DNA of 64,000 nucleotides from Helichrysum umbraculigerum (Eukaryota > Streptophyta > Magnoliopsida > Asterales > Asteraceae), in assembly GCA_949592205.1 (NCBI GenBank), contig CATIUR010000006.1, positions 7,201,001 to 7,265,000 on the forward strand, written 5' to 3'. Numbering within the stretch: the first letter of the stretch is position 1; each line of letters opens with the position of its first letter. Position numbers and translations under genes: made by a program. Under the pieces are notes generated by a model. That model was not told the DNA's origin and ran no database searches. It saw only the letters and a list, made by a program, of their open reading frames with translations. This document shows, piece after piece, positions 12,899-23,529 of this stretch.

Positions 12899-13640
12899 AC
12901 GTTACATCTATAAACGTAAAGCTTTCGTATTTGATTATGTATGAGTTATGTAAGGAGATACTTAAAAAACAAAAAAAAATTGGGGCGTTTTAACGTTGAC
13001 TTATTCCCTGAGATTATTATTTCATCTTTTACACGTTCCGAGCAAGAATTTCATTCGGTTTTCCCAACAACATCTTCTAATATTGCATCTTCGGCTCCTT
13101 ATAATGAATCCCAAGAAAGTACACTTAAGTGGAACCCACCCACCCACCTCCCCCCCCCCCCCCCCCCCCCCAACCCCCAATGCACTAATAACCTTGTGAA
13201 GCTTAATTGTGATGCATCTTTCAAGTCGTATTATGCAACTTCAGGTATGATTGCTCGAGATTTTCAAGGCTCTGTTATACTTTGTGTAGTTGAGATCCTT
13301 TGTGCTGCTAATCCTCTTATGGTTGAGCTTTATGCTATACGAATTGCATGCTATCTAGCTACAATTTACAGTTGGCGAAATGCTATAATTGATCAATTCT
13401 ACGATAGCAATCTCACTAGCTTCGACAGAAACCATCCCATGTTGGAATTTAGGTGCTATTGTTTCTGATATCAGAGTTTGGGCATCCCAGCTAGATCTCG
13501 TTCTCATGGATCAATCGAAATTGTAATTTTGCAGCTCATATAGTTGCAACAATGGCTTTTGATTCTCGTTGTTCTTTCTTTTGGGATTTAACTTTTCCAG
13601 CACAAATTACCTCAATTGTGAGGAGTGATATGATCTAATA

Positions 13641-13906
13641 AATTCTTCGGCTTCGGCCACTTTTCGATTGTGATTAAAGATACATACGTACAATCAACAT
13701 AAATTTTATATTGGGTTTATAGTTTCATAATATATTAAACTTTACACATTTTACTATCAGATGCATTCAAATTCAAAATTTTCTATTTTATGCATTCAAT
13801 ACTATTGGAATTAAAATAAAATAAAAAGCAAATAACATGGTTAAACTCTGACAAAAATAGATGATGAAATATAGTGTATCGAGATTATGGACTAACTTTA
13901 TAATAT
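13641..13906. other. Unannotated flank between LINE and Copia
   Basis: AT-rich sequence with no frame or repeat that I recognise; it may be LINE 3' trailer or original intergenic DNA. It ends ...CTTTATAATAT against the Copia LTR. Confidence 0.5.
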
Positions 13907-13996
13907 TGTAATGTTTGTTGTGCTTTCATTGATTCGAAATGAGCTACAAATATATAGAGGAATGTTACGAAACCCTAATCTAAAAATGGGTCGGGT
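13907..13996 (-). repeat. Copia 3' LTR, distal part
   Basis: Matches 27849-27940 of the 5' LTR with a handful of differences. It starts TGTAATG on the plus strand, and the copy continues at 21613 after the nested element. The nested element duplicated CGGG(T/C) at the break. Confidence 0.9.
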
Positions 13997-16192
13997 TGAT
14001 GTGTAAAATCCAGTTATAAAAATAAACAAAGAAAATACTGATCGTTTACTATTACACAACTGAGGTAAGTATACCCTATCGTGTATAGTATAGCTACAGT
14101 AAGTCCAAGTTCGTTCCACAGGGATTGTGAATTTAAGAATTATAATTAAAAATGTAATTAACTTAATACAGAAAAGACTTGGGTTTGTTGTGACCGAATT
14201 GTCACGTTGCTTAATAACTAAATTAAATAAACGAAAGCAAGTGGACTCAGAAAGAGTCAGATTGATTGATTGAACTTTATCAGTTATTAAAAACGACACT
14301 TACTTGAACTAGCTCACTAATGATTTCGGGTTGTATAATAAAAACCAAGTTATCTAGCAATCAATGCTCATCTTAATTTACATCAGGTTTAACGTTCGCC
14401 ATGACCTTCACATAAATCTTAATTAACTAATTAATAATTTAATTTAATGAAAGACATTCGCCAATATCATCATTTTATACATTTAAGTTTAATTATCTAA
14501 CTTGTACCAAATCTGCGTCCGCTATCATTGGATTAATCATATATAGACATATAATTAAATAATGAAATAACTTTGTGACAAACGTTCGCTATAGCCACTA
14601 ATTAAATCATTAACAAGCTTCAATAATATATAAAACTTAAACACATAATAGTTTCAATTAAACATTAATTAAATTGCAATAGATAGTTTAATTATGTTAA
14701 ATATATGAATCTTAATTAAACTAAGATTGGTGCGTCCACTTAACCTACACCTTAATTTCGATTCAATAATTTAAGATTTAATCTAGTGAATAACTTTCGT
14801 CAACTTCACTTACTTACACATTCATGTTTAAACGATTATCTTGTTTAAAATCTACTTCCGCAATCAATTAACAATTATTCATAGATAAATAATTATAATA
14901 AACTATTATATGAAAAAGCTCCCGCTAAATTGATCATATAATAATCTACCAACAAGATAAATCAATTAATATAAACTCGAATACATAAGGTTCACGATTA
15001 AACAAAAATAATTCAACATAAATATTAAAAGATAACAACCCTAATTATTAGATCACATCATTCAAGTAAGTGTTAAGAAATTTAGCTACTCATAATCATT
15101 ATAAAAGAAACTCAAATAATAATAAAAAGTAAAGTAAACATTATTATTAAAAATAATAAAAGAATGCAAACCAAATATTATTGTGCCCTTACAATGATTC
15201 CGTGTAACCCTAACTTCTTTGCTCCGAAAGCGTGTTCCTAAACCCTTAGAAAAACCCTTAAAATTCGTATTTAAAGTTAAAAACCCGAAATTACGAATTT
15301 ATTTTCGACTTTTAGGGTTTTTTCGTAGTTGAAAGTGTATATCAATTCGTATGTAAGGGACTGCTATTTATATTTGCGCTGGGGCCAATTTAGCCGGCGG
15401 CTAAGTGAAAAGGCCGGCGGTCAAATTGTGACTTTCGTACTCCTCAAGCTAGTCTGCGCCTACTTGCATCACGTGATAATCTCTCGAATATTCCATGCTA
15501 GCCGACCTTCACTTTCTGATTTTTACAACATGTATCACAATTCAACCAATAATCCTTGCTGGGCCCAAATAAGTTTGATCCATGTTTAGCCCAGTTTATT
15601 ATCACTAAACCCACTAATTTTAGCCTCCTTTAAATGGCCCAAATAAGTTTTCTCAAATCCAACGTGATCTTGTTACTTTCCTTTGACTTGTTACATCAAT
15701 ACTCATCCTGCGCTAGCCACGTGATTTACTCTGCAACAAAACAAGATTAATCAAACATCCATTATGTTATATTATGATTACTAATTACTAATTACTAATA
15801 TCTAACTTAATTTATTATTATTACTAAACGTTATTATTATTAGTTATTTAATCTAAATATTTATTTAGTCCAACTCGTAAACCCTAATAAATATTCAATC
15901 TAATTATTTTCGTTCAATCCATTTAACTTTTCGAACTCAAACATGTACAAACTTAATTTATTTTCTTTACTCTTTTAACCACTTTGTCCCAACTAAATTT
16001 AGGTCAAACTAACTTTTATACGAAAACTACTTTATTTGACATGTTTTTTCATTCATTTCTAATTCAAGCTCTATTTCAACCTATTTTATAAATATAAACA
16101 AAATAATTAACTTTTATCAAATGATTGTAACTAAACGTATATAAAAACTAAGGAATATTACTATACAAATATAACATTATTCAATGTTATCA
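13997..16192 (-). repeat. 3' LTR of the non-autonomous element
   Basis: Starts TGATGTG and ends GTTATCA on the plus strand. A TATAAATA box on the minus strand (15366-15373) has the dyad TTAGCCGGCGGCTAA (15390-15404) and a second CCGGCGG core (15412-15422) just upstream. The remainder is AT-rich with no coding potential; small ORFs in it are chance. Confidence 0.92.
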
Positions 16193-16232
16193 AATTATCC
16201 CCACACTTAAACTCTACTTGTCCTCAAGTAGA
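16193..16232 (-). other. Polypurine tract with adjoining hairpin
   Basis: On the minus strand AAGTGTGGGGATAATT abuts the 3' LTR start TGATAAC, the expected place for the plus-strand primer. Next to it lies a hairpin with an 8-bp stem TCTACTTG / CAAGTAGA (16213-16220, 16225-16232) and a 4-base loop TCCT. A second copy of the module with a different stem occurs at 17345-17387. Confidence 0.7.
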
Positions 16233-16616
16233 CTAAAACTAAACTACTAAATATACATCACTAATTCAAATATAATTACTTATAAGCATAAAACTAATAT
16301 ATAAAAAATTAAAATACTTAAATTAAAAATCTGTTTTCAATTTCTAAAATTGAGACAATTTAATTAACATGGAAAACTATTTTGTACAATAATGGAATAA
16401 ATTCCTTTATAATTATTCACATAATATATAGCTCATCAACGATTACTAATATTGTTGTCCACTTAAACAATCTATACTCATATTTCTGAAAACACATTAT
16501 TGTTAGTATGTATATTACATATGATCCCCACCTATGATATACCCCTAAAATTTAGTCATGCAATTTACTTTATATTTAAAATAAGTATACAAAAATCATT
16601 TTTAAGAATCAAGACA

Positions 16617-16860
16617 TTGGTGACAGGTCTGCATTTTCACGCAACAAAGCGACATAACTTGATTCAAGTAAAGCAAACCCTTTTTAAAATCAAACCAGCG
16701 GTGACAGGTCTATACCTTAGTATAACAGAGCGACATAGTTTGATAAATTTGGGAATCTTAATTTAAAAGATTTTATATTTCTTTTGCTTATTTTCAGGAA
16801 TACTAATATGAGATCAGGTCTGTATTTTCATACAACAGAGAAAACAATTAGTAAACCCCC
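16617..16860. repeat. Three degenerate copies of an ~80-110 bp unit
   Basis: The phrase GGTGACAGGTCTGCATTTTC, followed by CGCAACAAAGCGACATA, recurs near 16617, 16700 and, more decayed, 16810. These are old tandem copies in the untranslated part of the non-autonomous element. No function is evident. Confidence 0.6.
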
Positions 16861-17233
16861 AAATGGTTTTATATAAATATCAAAAATATAAAATATTGCA
16901 TGCTAAATCTATGAATTAAGACTTTTTGTCATACATCATAGAATGTTTACCACAAAATAATATACAAGTTTAAAATTTACTTCTTAAAATTCAGAAATTT
17001 TGATATAGATTGCCTATCAGTACATCATATAATGAAACTATACATTATTTATTATTTTTATAAAATTATATGCACAAAAAGTTTACTCCATGTTAAAGTC
17101 TAAACTTTAAAAATAAAAATAAACTTTTAATAAAACTATTTTAACTAATAAATACTTAGTCTAAAAACTTAAAAATAATACTTTTTAAAAAAATATAGTG
17201 GTTTAAATTTTATTTTTTTCCTTTAAATAAATT

Positions 17234-17235
<2 letters not shown>

Positions 17236-17316
<81 letters not shown>
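17236..17316. repeat. (TA)n microsatellite
   Basis: About 80 bp of uninterrupted TA dinucleotides between the ORF and 3' LTR of the non-autonomous element. Assembly length may be unreliable here. Confidence 0.97.
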
Positions 17317-17344
17317 CAAAACCTAAGGAAAAGTAAACATTTCG

Positions 17345-17387
17345 ACCCCCATCCCCACACTTAAGTTGTACAATGTCCCCATTGTAC
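17345..17387 (-). other. Internal copy of the polypurine/hairpin module
   Basis: Contains CCCCACACTTAA as at 16199-16210, here with a longer purine run on the minus strand (AAGTGTGGGGATGGGGG). It is followed by an 8-bp stem GTACAATG / CATTGTAC (17368-17375, 17380-17387) around a 4-base loop TCCC. Same geometry as the terminal copy, different stem sequence. It could act as a second plus-strand priming site or be the relic of an earlier 3' end. Confidence 0.6.
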
Positions 17388-17731
17388 TAAACAGAATAAA
17401 ATCATAGTGAAAATGAAAGAAAAGAAGTAGAACAGTAAAACTCCCCTTATATCTCTTGAAAAGTCCAATAGCACGCGAAAGCAAGTCCGTGTCAGCCAGC
17501 ATCATTCAATAGCACATCACACAAAAACAAAACCAAAAGAAAGCATAACATATAAAACAATTAAATAAATAATTTAAACATAAAAATAAATCCTAACTCA
17601 CTTTCGTAGGAATCACGATTGCATTTAGCATATGCAATAAGCCTTTAAACCCCTCGGTAACCCGGGTGGACGAGTTATAGTCTCGTGAGGGTTTCCAGTG
17701 AACACACCCACAAAGTTCAAACCTTCCTTCA

Positions 17732-19195
17732 TCATAGCAAATCCTCTATTATGCTACCACTTCCTTTCCAATCATACTCAGTTTGGAGGATGTTATCAAT
17801 CGGTATGTTATTCTTATAAATTATCTCCCCAATAAGATTAGTAACATGAACATCAAGCCTCCATTTATTTTCTAGTGGCTTGTCGATCAACAGAATAATT
17901 CCCCAATAACTTTTGGAAAATCCACCACTTACCATAACCAAAGAAAAAGAAATAGATATCTCTATCCCTCCAGGATCGTCTAAAAGACCATAGATAGCTG
18001 AACCTATATGAAACATAAAGCCCTTATTTGGTTCCCAATTGCACCAAATGCCTTTATCCGTATCAATCTTCAACTCATCAACGTCTTTCAATAATGACAA
18101 ATCTTTAGAAGTTGGAAGAAAAGAGTCAGGTGGTTTTGGCTCTTTTACAAGTACAGACTCACGCTCACATGGAAGAATTTTAGGCTTCAAATCTATTAGA
18201 GATTTTTCCGGTGAAGTCTTGATCTGCCTCTGACCATCTTCCTTTAAATTTTCAACTTTTTCTTTCAAATGAGGAGATTCTTCCACTTTCAACTCCATGC
18301 TCTCCAACAGCTCCTCTTCAGTCATCATGTCATCTTCATTAAAATTTAGCTCATGTAGCTCCCCATCATCTAAACCAAGCAATGCATATAATTCCTCATC
18401 AAAATTCGGGTAATCAAACCTTGGTAAAATTTGATTTTCCAATATATCTGCATGCTTGTCATTCTGAACCCTTATAGGTGCTTCCTCGAGCTTGTTCGTG
18501 ATGCTTTTCACCTCCTTTTTCAGCTCCTCATTTACAACACTTGATTCAATCGGTACACTAGCAGCTTCAAAAACAGGCGTGACTGAAATCTCTACAACTC
18601 TTTCAACCAATCCCTCTTCTTCAAAATCATAATCTTCATCATCCGAATCTTCTAAATCTGAATCTTCAGTGAATTCAGGATCAAGCATGTGAAAATCCTG
18701 CAAAATAGCTTGTGAAGTTTCATGAGGGTAATTAGTAAATTCATTATCTTCTTCCTCCTCATCCATTTCATCTTCACTATCATCCTGGAAAACAAAGTTA
18801 GAAGAGTATGCAACATCAACGTTAGAATAATAATTATTATATTCAACAGCCTCAACATCATTCACATGCTCGTTTGCAATGGTAAATGCATCATATGGCC
18901 TTTGATTATTAGGCTCACAATTCCAATCGAAGATTTCATCCAATTCTGTACTTTGTCTCTCCGTTTGCTCTATCACCTCTTGCAACAACCTTTCAAGATT
19001 AGACATTTTAGGTTGTTCGATCTCTCGAGTGACTAAAGGTTCTTCATTCCAAGACCTTGATTGATAGGAATGGCTCCTATTATCTTGGTAGCATCTCGGT
19101 GGTGCATACCTTTCGCGTGATATCATCGGCACATCATCAGTATCACTCTCATAAAATAAAGGTTCGCAACCTTCATAATTTGAGTAATAAGTCAT
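17732..19195 (-). CDS. Acidic ORF of the non-autonomous element
   Basis: An intact frame of 519 codons from 19291, or 487 from the second Met at 19195, which I prefer because the first 32 residues look like translated leader. The protein begins MTYYSNYEGCEPLFYE. A helical, coiled-coil-like segment MSNLERLLQEVIEQTE follows. Strongly acidic stretches (DDSEDEMDEEEEDNEF, DSDLEDSDDEDYDFEEEG) come next, then a spacer rich in K, E, L and P, and a more globular, Trp-containing last ~110 residues (GIWCNWEPNKG, KSYWGIILLID). There is no zinc knuckle, no DTG/DSG protease and no RT motif. It may be a diverged gag-like or spacer-derived protein of the Athila/Tat type; I do not recognise the C-terminal part. 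The intact frame and young LTRs suggest it was expressed until recently. Confidence 0.7.
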   Translation of the reverse strand: MTYYSNYEGCEPLFYESDTDDVPMISRERYAPPRCYQDNRSHSYQSRSWNEEPLVTREIEQPKMSNLERLLQEVIEQTERQSTELDEIFDWNCEPNNQRPYDAFTIANEHVNDVEAVEYNNYYSNVDVAYSSNFVFQDDSEDEMDEEEEDNEFTNYPHETSQAILQDFHMLDPEFTEDSDLEDSDDEDYDFEEEGLVERVVEISVTPVFEAASVPIESSVVNEELKKEVKSITNKLEEAPIRVQNDKHADILENQILPRFDYPNFDEELYALLGLDDGELHELNFNEDDMMTEEELLESMELKVEESPHLKEKVENLKEDGQRQIKTSPEKSLIDLKPKILPCERESVLVKEPKPPDSFLPTSKDLSLLKDVDELKIDTDKGIWCNWEPNKGFMFHIGSAIYGLLDDPGGIEISISFSLVMVSGGFSKSYWGIILLIDKPLENKWRLDVHVTNLIGEIIYKNNIPIDNILQTEYDWKGSGSIIEDLL

Positions 19196-19390
19196 CAAAA
19201 CTAAGACAAATCCGCTACAAACATGAAAACTAAAAATGGTAAAAGGTAACCACTCTATACAAAATAAATAAATAAATAAAACTATATACAAAAATTAATA
19301 ACTAAAACTATAAAAAATAACTTCCTTAGAAATAAATTCCAAGAAAGGATCAACTAACTACACTTAAATTAAATTCTTAAATTAAACACA

Positions 19391-19409
19391 ATTCCGGGCA
19401 GCGGCGCCA
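19391..19409 (-). other. Primer-binding site of the non-autonomous element
   Basis: On the minus strand TGGCGCCGCTGCCCGGAAT lies six bases inside the right LTR. TGGCGCCG(C/T)TGCC-type sites are characteristic of Athila/Tat-lineage Gypsy elements. It identifies 19416-21612 as the 5' LTR. Confidence 0.88.
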
Positions 19410-19415
19410 AAAACT

Positions 19416-21612
19416 TGATGTGTAAAATCCAGTTATAAAAATAAACAAAGAAAATACTGATCGTTTACTATTACACAACTGAGGTAAGTATACTCTATCG
19501 TGTATAGTATAGCTACAGTAAGTCCAAGTTCGTTCCACAGGGATTGTGAATTTAAGAATTATAATTAAAAATGTAATTAACTTAATACAGAAAAGACTTG
19601 GGTTTGTTGTGACCGAATTGTCACGTTGCTTAATAACTAAATTAAATAAACGAAAGCAAGTGGACTCAGAAAGAGTCAGATTGATTGATTGAACTTTATC
19701 AGTTATTAAAAACGACACTTACTTGAACTAGCTCACTAATGATTTCGGGTTGTATAATAAAAACCAAGTTATCTAGCAATCAATGCTCATCTTAATTTAC
19801 ATCAGGTTTAACGTTCGCCATGACCTTCACATAAATCTTAATTAACTAATTAATAATTTAATTTAATGAAAGACATTCGCCAATATCATCATTTTATACA
19901 TTTAAGTTTAATTATCTAACTTGTACCGAATCTGCGTCCGCTATCATTGGATTAATCATATATAGACATATAATTAAATAATGAAATAACTTTGTGACAA
20001 ACGTTCGCTATAGCCACTAATTAAATCATTAACAAGCTTCAATAATATATAACACTTAAACACATAATAGTTTCAATTAAACATTAATTAAATTGCAATA
20101 GATAGTTTAATTATGTTAAATATATGAATCTTAATTAAACTAAGATTGGTGCGTCCACTTAACCTACACCTTAATTTCGATTCAATAATTTAAGATTTAA
20201 TCTAGTGAATAACTTTCGTCAACTTCACTTACTTACACATTCATGTTTAAACGATTATCTTGTTTAAAATCTGCTTCCGCAATCAATTAACAATTATTCA
20301 TAGATAAATAACTATAATAAACTATTATATGAAAAAGCTCCCGCTAAATTGATCATATAATAATCTACCAACAAGATAAATCAATTAATATAAACTCGAA
20401 TACATAAGGTTCACGATTAAACAAAAATAATTCAACATAAATATTAAAAGATAACAACCCTAATTATTAGATCACATCATTCAAGTAAGTGTTAAGAAAT
20501 TTAGCTACTCATAATCATTATAAAAGAAACTCAAATAATAATAAAAAGTAAAGTAAACATTATTATTAAAAATAATAAAAGAATGCAAACCAAATATTAT
20601 TGTGCCCTTACAATGATTTAGTGTAACCCTAACTTCTTTGCTCCGAAAGCGTGTTCCTAAACCCTTAGAAAAACCCTTAAAATTCGTATTTAAAGTTAAA
20701 AACCCGAAATTACGAATTTATTTTCGACTTTTGGGGTTTTTTCGTAGCTGAAAGTGTATATCAATTCGTATGTAAGGGACTGCTATTTATATTTGCGCTG
20801 GGGCCAATTTAGCCGGTGGCTAAGTGAAAAGGCCGGCGGTCAAATTGTGACTTTCGTACTCCTCAAGCTAGTCTGCGCCTACTTGCATCACGTGATAATC
20901 TCTCGAATATTCCATGCTAGCCGACCTTCACTTTCTGATTTATACAACATGTATCACAATTCAACCAATAATCCTTGCTGGGCCCAAATAAGTTTGATCC
21001 ATGTTTAGCCCAGTTTATTATCACTAAACCCAACTAATTTTAGCCTCCTTTAAACGGCCCAAATAAGTTTTCTCAAATCCAACGTGATCTTGTTACTTGC
21101 CTTTGACTTGTAAGATCAATACTCATCCTGCGCTAGCCACGTGATTTACTCTGCAACAAAACAAGATTAATCAAACATCCATTATGTTATATTATGATTA
21201 CTAATTACTAATTACTAATATCTAACTTAATTTATTATTATTACTAAACGTTATTATTATTAGTTATTTAATCTAAATATTTATTTAGTCCAACTCGTAA
21301 ACCCTAATAAATATTCAATCTAATTATTTTTGTTCAATCCATTTAACTTTTCGAACTCAAACATGTACAAACTTAATTTATTTTCTTTACTCTTTTAACC
21401 ACTTTGTCCCAACTAAATTTAGGTCAAACTAACTTTTATACAAAAACTACTTTATTTGACATGTTTTTTCATTCATTTCTAATTCAAGCTCTATTTCAAC
21501 CTATTTTATAAATATGAACAAAATAATTAACTTTTATCAAATGATTGTAACTAAACGTATATAAAAACTAAGGAATATTACTATACAAATATAACATTAT
21601 TCAATGTTATCA
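19416..21612 (-). repeat. 5' LTR of the non-autonomous element
   Basis: Near-identical to 13997-16192. One visible difference alters the promoter dyad: AGCCGGTGGCT here, AGCCGGCGGCT in the other LTR. Read from 21612 on the minus strand it starts TGATAACATTG. Confidence 0.92.
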
Positions 21613-21659
21613 CGGGCCCTCTCAATACACAACGGACTAAGACAATATATCCGCTAACA
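21613..21659 (-). repeat. Copia 3' LTR, proximal part
   Basis: Continues the LTR broken at 13996 and ends CTAACA, matching 27935-27981. On the minus strand it is preceded by a purine-rich GCGGGAAG tract suited to be the polypurine tract. Confidence 0.9.
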
Positions 21660-21704
21660 CTTCCCGCCAGTTGTAGCGGGAGGTCTTCGAACGCTCAAAC
21701 TGGA

Positions 21705-23529
21705 TCAAAACTTGGTGAACAATGAAGAAGGAAGCCCTTTGGTGAAGATGTCGGCATACTGATAACGAGATGGGACACGAACCTGTCTAGTGGCCACTTT
21801 GTCCTGAACAAAATGAATATTAATCTCAATGTGTTTCATACGTTGATGTTGCACAGGATTTGAGGACATGTATACGGCACTAACATTATCACTGTATACT
21901 AAAGTGGCCGTAAAAAGGGGCATATGAAGCTCTCGGAGAAGATTGCGAATCCATGCAGTCTCAGCAACAGCGTTAGCAACTCCACGATACTCAGCTTCGG
22001 CACTGGAACAAGAAATGGTGTGTTGCCTCTTTGATGACCAAGAGAGTAGGTTGTCACCAAGAAACACACAATAGCCTGAGATCGACCTGCGAGTACCAGG
22101 ACACCCAGCCCAATCGGCATCAGAGTAAGCCGTGAGTTGAGTAATGGGTGATGCGTATAACTGCAGGCCATGATCAATAGTCCCACGAACATAGCGAAGA
22201 ACATGCTTTAAAGCGGTAAAGTGGGGTTCACGGGGATCATGCATAACGAGACATAACTGGTGAACTGCGTAAGTCAAGTCTGGTCTCGTGAAAGTAAGGT
22301 ACCGTAGAGCCCCTACAAGGCTACGATACAAAGTGGGGTTAGTAACAGGGGGCCTATCGGGTCCAAGCTTGGTCTCAGTATCTACTGGAGTTCTACACGG
22401 ATTGCAGTTGAGCATATTAGCTCGCTCAAGAATCTTGGTAGCGTATTTTTTCTAAGAAAGAAACACCACAATGTTATTGCGTAGAACAGCTATCCCCAGA
22501 AAATAGTTAAGAGGACCGAGATCAGTCATAGCAAACTCTAGATGAAGAGAAGACATAACCCCGTTGTAGAAGAGATGTAGACGAAGCTGTAAGACTAACA
22601 ACGTCTACATAAAACTATAGATAAGCAATCTATGATCCATGTTTGAATATAAATAAAGATGAGTCACATCTGCTTTGTTCGAAACCAACACAAGTGACAT
22701 AACCTGCAAAACGTTGAAACCAAACACGAGGAGCCTGTTTGAGACCATATAGGGATCTCTTCAGAAGACAAACATGATTAGGGTGCTGAGGATCTAAGAA
22801 GCCAGGTGGTTGATGCATATACACCGTTTCTAACAAATGGCCATTAAGAAAAGCATTCTTAACATCCAACTGGTGAACATGCCACTGTCGCGATACCGCA
22901 ATGCTAAGAACTGTACGAATAGTGGCTGGTTTAACAACTGGACTAAAAGTCTCATAGCAGTCAATACCGTGTCGTTGACTACGGTCGTTAGCAACAAGTC
23001 TTCCTTTGTAGCGACTCAATGAACCATCGGCATGAAATTTGTGTTTATATAACCACATAGAGCGCACAACGCTGACATTTGGAGGACGAGGAACAACAAC
23101 CCACGTGTTGTTCTGAATGGAAGCATTATATTCATCACACATAGCATGTCTCCAGTTATGATATTTCAGAGCATGGAGAGGAGATCGAGGGATAGGAGAG
23201 AGAGTAGTGATATGAAGATTAAGTCTGTCAATTGGTTTGATGATTCCAACCTTAGACCGCGTGACCATGGGGTGTTGAGGCAAGTGTTGTTGGGTGTTGG
23301 AGGTGGTGTAGGAGATGGAGGGTGGTGAAGTTGGAGGAGGTGGTGGTGAAGTTAGAGTTGAAGGCTGCTGTGGGGATGTAGTAGGTGAGGTTGTAGGCGG
23401 AGCTTGGGTTGTAGTTTGAGTTTGAGGTGGTGATTGTTGAGATATATTTGGTGTGGTGAGAAGGCGTAGAGATATAGGGGATGGGTCCAGATTATTGTCT
23501 AAGAATTGATAGGAAGGGGATTTAGTAGG
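21705..23529 (-). pseudogene. Copia reverse transcriptase and RNase H remnant
   Basis: Minus-strand coding sequence with the RT blocks of Ty1/Copia polyproteins: RYKGRLVAN, ETFSPVVKPATIRTVLSIA, QLDVKNAFLNGHL, LKRSLYGLKQAPRVW. After a stop and frameshift zone (22415-22630) RNase H follows with YSDADWAG and SCSSAEAEYRG, ending in the usual ADIFTKGLP. In that zone the catalytic box reads Tyr-Val-Asp-Val in place of Tyr-Val-Asp-Asp, so the polymerase would be inactive even with the frame intact. The N-terminal linker is proline-rich. It is separated from integrase by the solo LTR at 23530-26088. Confidence 0.9.

Larger units (their letters stand above)
9471..13640 (+). pseudogene. LINE relic: zinc-binding RT tail and RNase H
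   Basis: The plus strand shows a frame-broken tail of a plant LINE ORF2. At 9991-10050 a CxxC...HxxxxC zinc-binding segment (CLICYSQPE...FDCPW) can be read. The frame HIWKSQNQYSLEHV is cut at 10215 and continues at 12899, with a large solo LTR between. An RNase H-like segment follows (about 13190-13400: KLNCDASF, GMIARDFQGS, ELYAIRIA) and a decayed AHIVATMAF tail near 13530. A 22-base poly-C run at about 13148-13170 sits in the linker as a proline run. Many stops and shifts mean it is not functional. Its 5' part is missing, presumably lost or left of the Gypsy element. Confidence 0.8.
13997..21612 (-). mobile_element. Young non-autonomous Gypsy-type element (7.6 kb)
   Basis: Two near-identical 2.2-kb direct LTRs (13997-16192 and 19416-21612) enclose 3.2 kb. 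By eye there are only about twenty substitutions between them, so insertion is recent. The target repeat is CGGGT/CGGGC (13992-13996, 21613-21617); the sister Copia LTR supports CGGGC as the original. On the minus strand a primer site of the TGGCGCCGCTGCC type follows the right LTR, and a polypurine tract precedes the left LTR. That primer site is typical of the Athila/Tat branch of Ty3/Gypsy. The interior has one long acidic ORF and no protease, RT, RNase H or integrase, so it must depend on a partner element. It resembles LARD or TR-GAG classes. Confidence 0.92.

Noticed and set aside
14000..16190. ORFs of 86-133 codons in the LTRs of the pol-less element
   Set aside because: The ORFs recur at the same places in both LTRs simply because the LTRs are copies; composition is AT-driven and no motif is present.
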